Of a DNA stretch of 64,000 bases, positions 56,588-64,000 are shown piece by piece. The first letter of the stretch is position 1. Each line of letters starts with the position of its first letter. Made by a program: the position numbers and the translations under genes. Below the pieces are notes generated by a model. It worked only from the letters and a program-made list of their open reading frames with translations, was not told the origin of the DNA and did not search any database. This stretch comes from Achatina immaculata (Eukaryota > Mollusca > Gastropoda > Stylommatophora > Achatinidae): NCBI GenBank assembly GCA_009760885.1, contig CM019704.1, positions 17,845,929-17,909,928 on the forward strand, in the 5' to 3' direction.

Positions 56588-56825
56588 GTAGATAGAGGTG
56601 TATGGTGCAGTTTTACAAAGTGAGGGAGGAAGTGAGAAAGGTGAGAAAAAAACGAATATAAAGTATGAGAATGTATAAATGAAAAACATACAATATCCGA
56701 TATTTCGGCGTGAGCCTTATTCGAGGATACATACAGAACGAAATACAAACATATATAACTTATCTGAAGTCTTGCTCCGAGTGAGAAGCTGAAATGTGTG
56801 TGGAAGAAGGAGGAGGAAGAAAAAC
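56588..56825. repeat. Penelope-element terminal repeat, left copy (inverted relative to the right copy)
   Basis: Starts GTAGATAGAGGTGTATGGTG and ends GAAGGAGGAGGAAGA. It matches 58214-58449 in reverse complement with few changes. Contains a hammerhead-like motif at 56696-56730. Confidence 0.85.
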
Positions 56826-57159
56826 CACGCTGCCTACAAGAAAAGATTCCCGATATAGCCAATCATAGCGAAGAAGCGGAGAGAGAGGAGGAGAACAAGT
56901 GGGAGAAAGGGGTTGGGGGAAGGCAACAGAAACATGATAGCCGCTAGAGGTGTCGGGGTGGGCGAAGGGGAGAGAGGAGAGAGAAAAAGGGACGCGGAGA
57001 GATAATGAATGAAGAACTTAAACACCTACAGGGAGGAAATGTAGAACTGGTGAATAGATAAGACCAATATGTTGGCAGAGAAGGAAATAGGATGGTGGTA
57101 GGGAGGGGTAGCACAGAGAAAGATATTAGAGTTTAAAAAAGGCCAGTGGAAAAATAAAG

Positions 57160-58240
57160 AAGTTACAGAAAGCTGAAGACATTGTTAATTCCAGCTGGGT
57201 GGAGACAGCCAGTCTGGAAAATAAGGCGCTGTTCTAGGACCCTCCGAGATCGTACATCTGCGGAACAAGAGCGGATCGCACTAACCGAAATGTCCTGTTT
57301 GCCCCTATGGTTACCAAGGCAAAAATGTTTAGCCACAGGTATCCAGGCCCTGTTAGAAATATCATTGAGATACTGGCGAAATCGATCTCCTAACCGTAAG
57401 CCAGTCTCCCCTATGTACTTCAAACCGCAACGTTTGCACATGATAACATAAATGACATTTCGTGAAGTACAGGTGAAACCCTCCTGTACTGATAACGTGG
57501 ATTTAGGGAAAGAGATCTGGTTGGCCTCGACAACAAACGGACAAGTGTTACACCTACGGCGTCCACAACGTCTGGTACCATAAAAAGTGTCATCTGTCTT
57601 AAGATGACTACGAATTAAAAGGTCCCTGAGGTTCTTGTCCCGTCTGTAAGCCACCAACAAGTTCACGTGTCTCAGGCTCAGTCTAGAGGAGATGGAGATG
57701 GCGAAACAGTATGTTTTTAACTCCCAAGCTATGAGGGTGGTACGTGAGTACTAGTTTCACTCTGTCCGAGCTACAGTGCGGTTTAGGGGTGAGGGCTTGT
57801 TGCCACGATATATGGCTAATGCGGTTCCAAGATGACGAGAGAACGTGGTCTGGATAGCCGCGTTGACGGAAGAAATCTAGCAATTTGTGGCCTTGATCCT
57901 GGAAATCCAAATCCTCCTTACACAAACGTCGCAACCTAAGAAGCTGGGAGAAAGGAATAGAGTCCTTACACGATCTGGGATGGGAGGAAGAGTACAGGAG
58001 GTAGCTGTGAGAGTCTGTAGGTTTATAGTGGATAGAAGTAGTAAGCCCGGAAGGGCCGATAGTGACGGCAATGTCAAGAAAGTTAGCAGAAGTGGCAGAG
58101 ATATGGGAGGTGAAAGAAATGACAGGATTGTATTCTTTAACAAAACTGATAAAGTTGTTAAGGTCTTCCTCTGGCATTGATGTGATCCCAATTCCATCGT
58201 CTATGTAGCGTCTATTTTTTTCCTCCTCCTTCTTCCACAC
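57160..58240 (-). pseudogene. Penelope-like retroelement: truncated reverse transcriptase and GIY-YIG endonuclease
   Basis: Read leftward from 58240, the frame begins just before the catalytic RYIDDG box of the reverse transcriptase palm. It continues through ANFLDIAVTIGPSG, TSIHYKPTDSHSYLLYSSSH and RLRRLC, the usual C-terminal part of Penelope reverse transcriptases. The frame shifts near 57680. The second frame (57666-57163, 167 codons) has GTRRCGRRRCNTCPF, a Cys-rich linker, then VIYVIMCKRCGLKYIGETG, the GIY-YIG endonuclease core, followed by LRLGDRFRQYL, VAKHF and ending in QTGCLHPAGINN. Fingers and the front of the palm are missing, so the copy is 5'-truncated. The terminal repeat begins exactly at the truncation. 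Confidence 0.9.
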
Positions 58241-58449
58241 ACATTTCAGCTTCTCACTTGGAGCATCACTTCAGATAAGTTATATATGTTTGTATTTCAT
58301 TCTGTATGTATCCTGGAATAAGGCTCACGCCGAAATATCGGATGTTGTATGTTTTTCATTTATACATTCTCATACCTTATATTCGTTTTTTTCTCACCTT
58401 TCTCACTTCCTCCCTCACTTTGTAAAACTGCACCATACACCTCTATCTA
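58214..58449. repeat. Penelope-element terminal repeat, right copy
   Basis: Inverse of 56588-56825. It abuts and slightly overlaps the truncated start of the reverse transcriptase frame. Penelope elements often carry such an inverted repeat at the truncated end. Confidence 0.85.
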
Positions 58450-58454
58450 TCTTA

Positions 58455-58930
58455 TTTATATTAACCAGTTTTACTGCAGTCGCCATCCCTTTTATCTGTT
58501 ACTTTATGGGGGCCGCTGCAAACGTATTTGAATTTGGTTTGGAGAATTTAATGCGACTCAAGGGCCGTGTATTCTACAGTTTAATATACGTATCTTTATA
58601 TAGAATATACACTTATACGTCTCTTTTAGGTCAAATGTGCAACCGTCTAGGTTACAGATCTTCGAGGAACCTAGTTATGACTTCTGAAGGGGGTATAGTT
58701 TAAATGGGTTTTGCTAGCCTTTTAGTCTTCCCTACGAGACAAATTGTCGCAGCACAAGTCATACTTAAACACTTTATCTTCTGTTAGTGTTGCAATCAGA
58801 AATGAAAACACAGTATCACACATTTAGACATAATAATAATTCACAAATGTGTGTACACAGAAGAAATACAGACACCACGCCTACCGCTTCTTTTGGCCAT
58901 GGTCTATGGAGCCTTTTTTTAAATACGCCC
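58455..58930. other. Unassigned sequence
   Basis: Nothing recognised between the Penelope element and LINE B. Confidence 0.4.
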
Positions 58931-58934
58931 ACAA

Positions 58935-60917
58935 GATGTGAGAGGACACATACGGGACAACTGATCAGTGGAGAAAGAGAAAAAAATTGAAAGATAGAGG
59001 GAACACTTTAACACCCTACTAAACAGAACACAAGCAGCACAAACAATAGACATACCTGAAGCAAAAATGGATCTAAACATCAATACAGGACCAATAACAA
59101 TAAATGAAGTAAAGGAGGCGATAAAGAAGCTAAAATTAGACAGGGCACCAGGTGAAGATCTGCTGAGATGTTGAAAGCAGAAGAAACAGAAACACCAAAA
59201 CAACTTTGTCGGATACTACAACAAATTTGGGATCTAGAAAAGCTCCAGAGGAGTGGACAACTGGCTTTACAGTAAAACTACCAAAGAAGGGTGACCTCAG
59301 AGATTGCGGGAACTGTAGAAGCATTATCCTCCTGTCACCAGCAGTAAAGTATTTTGCAGAATAATCATCAGCAGAAATGCACTTGAGGGAAAACTTCGGA
59401 AAGACCAGGCAGGATTTAGGAAAGGAAGATCATGCATAGACCACATATTTATACTTAGACAAATATTAGATCAGGCAAGTGAGTGGCATAGCACAACATA
59501 TGCACTGTTTATAGATTTTGAGAAAGCCCTTGACAGTGTCAACAGAGATGCACTGTGTAAAATCCTAAGATGGCATGGCCTCCCCCATAAGATAGTAAAT
59601 GTAATAAAATCTTCTCCAAATATCGTGGACACAAAAAAAGAACAAATATATCTATACTACAAGAGCTTAATATTGAAGAAGGCTGGCTAGTAAAGAGGAT
59701 TAAAGAGAGAAAACTTAAATATTCTGGACACATTAAACGTCATGATAATTTAGAGAAGACCGTATTGGAAGGATACATAATGGGAAAAAGAAAAAGAGGA
59801 ATACCAAAACGAAGATGGCTGCAAGACATCGTTGACAATCTGCAAATGGATGCCGCAGCAGCAGGCCATCTTGCTCACAACCGAGAGGCCTACAGGAGTG
59901 CTGTCTGGGAGGCAAAGTTCCGCAAGGGACATGCAAATGAATGAATGAAATCAAAGCCCTATACGAGGGTTTTCAGTGCAAAGTGATCTGTGGAGAACAT
60001 ACCTCCAACAGCTTTAGGATATAAACAGAAGTGAAGCAGGGATGTGTACTATTGCCAACATTATTTATCTTGGCAGTAGACTGGTTAATGAAGGAGGCAA
60101 CATCAGACAAACGCAGAGGATTACAATGGACCCTTGACACAGTGCTGGAGGACCTTGACTTTGCGGACGACATTTGTCTATTGTCAAGCAGCCACAAAGA
60201 TATGCAAGATAAAATAAACAAGCTAACTCAGAATGCAAACAACATAGGACTAAAGATCAACGTAGGAAAGACAAAGTTAATGAAGAAAATTTTAACAACA
60301 GAAATGTACTCAGAGTAGATAGCAAGTTAGTGGAAGAGGTCAACGAATTTGTGTATCTTGGCAGTAGAGTAGTAGAAAATGGAGACGGCACAGATGACAT
60401 CAACAGCAGACTTACTAGAGCAAACCAGGCTTTTGCAGTGCAGCAGACTATATGGAAATCTAAAAAACTAAGCATGAAGACGAAAATTAGGATATTAATG
60501 TTCTAAGTGTACTACTCTATAGAAGTGAATGCTGGAAAATCACCAAAATCATAGAAAACAAGTTGAATTCTTTCCAGACTAAATATTTACGAAGAATTAG
60601 AAAAATATTTTGGCCAAACAACATAAGAAATAACATCTTGTTGGCAGAGATGCAGATGAAGCCACTGACAGCGGTTATTGAGGAAAGACGCTGGCGATGG
60701 TTGGGACATGTGCTCCGAATGACTGACAACTCACTAGCAAAAAACAGCACTAAGATGGACACCACAGGGGAACAGAAGTAACGGTAGACCAAAACAGACA
60801 TGGAGAAGAGCAACAGAAAGGATGTTGAGCAATAGAAGGCTCACCTGGGCAAGATCGGAAAAAAAGCAAAGGACAGGCATTTGTGGAATCCCCATGTGCT
60901 CTGGGCATTTACGGTTC
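58935..60917 (+). pseudogene. LINE family B, longest copy, split by a family C insertion
   Basis: Frames read, in order, NERWREHFNTLLNRTQAAQT, INEVKEAIKKLKLDRAPGED, WTTGFTVKLPKKGDLRDCGN, RKDQAGFRKGRSCIDHIFIL, palm FIDFEKALDSVNRDALCKIL, then after the insertion EVKQGCVLLPTLFILAVDWL, catalytic LEDLDFADDICLLSSSHKDM, thumb VNEFVYLGSRVVENGDGTDD, FWPNNIRNNILLAEMQMKPL and RRWRWLGHVLRMTDNSLAK. The endonuclease is absent and there are at least five frameshifts or stops. It ends at TTTACGGTTCAGAGATAGAT. The end matches 12917-13175 closely. Confidence 0.85.
59615..59948 (+). mobile_element. LINE family C copy nested in LINE B
   Basis: Starts near AATATCGTGGACACAAAAAAA and encodes LNIEEGWLVKRIKERKLKYS, GHIKRHDNLEKTVLEGYIMG, DIVDNLQMDAAAAGHLAHN and EAKFRKGHANE, then (AATG)n at 59936-59948. 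LINE B's frame stops at KIVNVIK and resumes with IKALYEGFQCKVICGEHTSN right after the tail, which fixes the insertion point. Confidence 0.85.
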
Positions 60918-62140
<1,223 letters not shown>

Positions 62141-62142
62141 CA

Positions 62143-62455
62143 TCTCTCTCTCTCTTTCTCTGAACCTTAAGTGCCCAGGGCACATGGGGCTTCCGCATGG
62201 GTTTTCCACAAATGCCTGTCCTTCGCCTTTTTTTTCTGCTCTTGCCCAGGTGAGCCCTCTATTGCTCAGCATCCTTTCTGTTGTTCTTCTCCATGTCCTG
62301 CATTTGTTTTTTTCCTTGCTTCCGTTTCTGTAACAGTCTGATAGTTTTTTTTACCAGATAGGGTTGCTGGCCCTATGCTGAACCCTCCTTAGTCGCCTTT
62401 TACGATCATGCGTGGTAGGGTACAGTGGTCCTATTCTTTGCAGATCCCGGGTATC
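62143..62455 (-). mobile_element. LINE family B copy with internal deletion
   Basis: Minus strand: CT tail and CTGAACCTTAAGTGCCC end at 62150, C-terminal coding to about 62285, then a jump to a 5' segment (CGCATGATCGTAAAAGGCGA and CTAAGGAGGGTTCAGCATAG in sense) to about 62410. Both parts are in the same orientation, unlike the 14.27-kb copy. About 2 kb or more of coding sequence is missing between them. Confidence 0.75.
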
Positions 62456-62636
62456 ACACAGGGGATGACTACATAGCCTTCACTAAATAATTTAGCTCTT
62501 ATTACAGCATTGGATCTATAGCTTTGATTATGTAAACTTTTCTCCGTATAATCCTGACAATTTAACCTTGAATGTATGATATCATATCCTTGTCCATATG
62601 ACCCTGTCACCATGGAATCTACAGTATAATTTATAT

Positions 62637-62965
62637 AATATCATTCATTCATTTGCATGTCCCTTGCGGAACTTTGCCTTCCTAATAGCTCTTCTGTAGG
62701 CCTCTCGGTTGTGAGCAAGATGGCCTGCTGCTGATGCATCCATTTGCAGATCATCAACGATGTCTTGCAGCCATCTTCGCCTTGGTCTTCCTCTCTTTCT
62801 TTTTCCCATTATGTACCTTTCCATGTCGGTCTTCTCTAGATTATCATGACGTTTAATGTGTCCAAAATATTTAAGTTTTCTCTCTTTAATCCTCTTTACT
62901 AGCCAGCCTTCTTCAATATTAAGTTCTTGTAGTATGGATATATTTGTTCTTTTTTGTGTCCATGA
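62637..62965 (-). mobile_element. LINE family C copy
   Basis: (CATT)n tail at 62641, then the reverse of KFRKGHA, DIVDDLQMDASAAGHLAHN and KTDMERYIMGKRKRGRP. It ends at TGTCCATGATATTTGAAG, close to the 5' end of the copy at 59615. Confidence 0.8.
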
Positions 62966-63087
62966 TATTTGAAGAACTCTTCTTTAGCATTTACATTCAA
63001 GGGCATTTATGCGTTTCTCAGCTGTTTTGTTAATATGTTTTGATAATATCATATTGACTATATAAACTGACAATATTAGTTTGCCTA

Positions 63088-63395
63088 TATCTTGTCTTGT
63101 CTTGTTTTCTGTCTCCCTGGAACTGCGAGGTTGTGTTTTTTGCAGCCGATGCTTTGAAGATGTTGAGGCAGGTCATCGTATCGGCATGGGAGCGGGTAAT
63201 AGCAGATATTTTTCCAGTCCCGGAGCGCAGATAAAAATGCAGAGGGTGTGCAATACTTCTTTAGCAGACTCCACTTCCTTGGGGACTATGGCGATCATTG
63301 ACCCGTTAGTCCGGCTAGGCCTGCTACAGAGGGGGGGGGGGGTTACCAATGGAGAAGTGGGACAGGGTCTTCTTCCGCAGTGGGTCGCTGATTGC
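63088..63395 (-). mobile_element. Dispersed family S3, copy 4, with (ACAAG)n tail
   Basis: The tail CTTGTCTTGTCTTG at 63091 and the body CCCCAAGGAAGTGGAGTCTG, GACCCTGTCCCAC and GGCCTAGCCGGACTAACGGG (minus strand) match copies 1-3. A G run at 63327-63340 interrupts. Confidence 0.8.
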
Positions 63396-63545
63396 CAACA
63401 CGGACAGCATCTTCTCCCCAGTTTGCCTATACGACCTGGACTATTCAGTTCAAATCAACCGCCGTGCCACGTGGCGTAGGCCATCATTTCTCTCCACAGT
63501 TCCCCGTCTTTAGACTTGATTATGAGATCCGCCGGTGACTTTCAT
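63396..63545 (-). pseudogene. LINE C-terminal fragment directly 5' of S3 copy 4
   Basis: Minus strand codons ahead of S3 read KSKDGELWREMMAYATWHGG and stop at TGA. This resembles the last residues of RTE-type LINEs (KDRVLWRSIIANASRHGS in family A). It suggests S3 is the 3' UTR of a LINE family. No further coding was recognised to 63780. Confidence 0.55.
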
Positions 63546-63549
63546 TGTG

Positions 63550-64000
63550 GACTATCATGATTGTTCTTGGGAATGGTACAGAGTTGGTTTCCCCTTGCCT
63601 CCCACCGGTTTGTTTATGGTTTACTCCACTGGCCTCTGACTCTGGCCAGAGCCTACCTTACAAGGCAGCAAGAGGTGCTTTCAAATCAAGAGTTTTTCCT
63701 TCTCCTAGATGAGCTACCAACCAAGAGTAACGAGTCTCATCTACCCGAAGTCTTAGACTATACATACACCTGAAGGAAAGAGACTGAAAAATCTGTAGTT
63801 TCTTGTGTATTTCCTTTCCCATTAAATGCAAAAAAAAAGACCCCCCTTCCCCCCCCCCCCCCCCCAAAAAAAAACAACCCACACTAACGGCGAATAAAAC
63901 CCAGTTTCCAGGAGTCATGACCCTTCCTGAATCTTTTTCCGCTCTTCACGGCGCCCAGGAAATAAGGGTGGCTTTTTTGACGGAAACCACCCGTCTACGA
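63550..64000. other. Unassigned sequence with C and A runs
   Basis: C run at 63850-63866. No gene seen at the right edge. Confidence 0.35.

Noticed and set aside
62280..62292. A splice-like junction (ATGCAG joined to ACATGG) in the family B copy, suggesting a spliced retrocopy
   Set aside because: The uninterrupted 5' segment does have CAG|GTGG, but the joined sequence contains an extra G that a GT-AG splice would not leave; a deletion with one shared base fits better.

Overview
The window looks like non-coding-rich nuclear DNA of an invertebrate animal. A lophotrochozoan, most likely a gastropod mollusc, fits best. This is inferred from the mix of mobile elements (RTE/BovB-like LINEs, Penelope, mariner, Tc1, hAT, tRNA-derived SINEs), spliceosomal introns with GT-AG borders, and many short-period minisatellites. 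The species cannot be fixed from sequence alone. There are no operons, Shine-Dalgarno sites or long conserved prokaryotic ORFs.

Only one host gene is well supported: a minus-strand class A (rhodopsin-like) seven-transmembrane receptor at the left end. Its first coding exon (7216-6822) encodes the N-terminus, TM1 and TM2. A 5.8 kb intron follows, then a second exon (1035-835) encoding TM3 and TM4. Both junctions are in phase and the conserved Cys-3.25 to Arg-3.50 spacing is restored across the splice. The remaining exons lie to the left of the window. An acceptor 13 bases before the ATG implies at least one 5' non-coding exon to the right of 7230.

The rest is a graveyard of mobile elements. 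LINE relics of several families occur; they are called A to H and S3 here for cross-reference. Family A is RTE/BovB-like (2.6-4.66, 21.72-23.29 and 48.8-49.4 kb). Family B has a (GA)n or (GATA)n tail (12.9, 14.3, 58.9-60.9 and 62.1 kb). Family C has an (AATG)n tail (11.8, 38.3, 47.0, 47.5, 55.2, 59.6 and 62.6 kb). Family D lies at 8.8, 10.2 and 24.2-26.2 kb. Family E is split by a nested copy of A at 21.5-23.75 kb. Other relics lie at 9.4, 11.15, 13.35, 37.3, 37.7 and 63.1 kb. A truncated Penelope-like element with a GIY-YIG endonuclease and inverted terminal repeats fills 56.59-58.45 kb. DNA transposons are a Tc1 relic (14.55-16.06 kb), a mariner with both terminal repeats (16.93-18.22 kb), mariner fragments (6.05 and 40.5-41.5 kb), a hAT relic (35.43-37.00 kb), a Tc1 relic nested in a hAT-like shell (20.15-20.97 kb) and two small terminal-inverted-repeat elements. 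Two tRNA-headed SINE families share a central body.

About eighteen minisatellite arrays (units about 21-107 bp) and many microsatellites lie between these. Most long ORFs in such arrays are repeat artefacts. I found no evidence of a new multi-gene system. The most informative items are the split receptor gene, the Penelope element with a hammerhead-like motif, the nested insertions with clear target-site duplications, the shared SINE body, and the S3 family.
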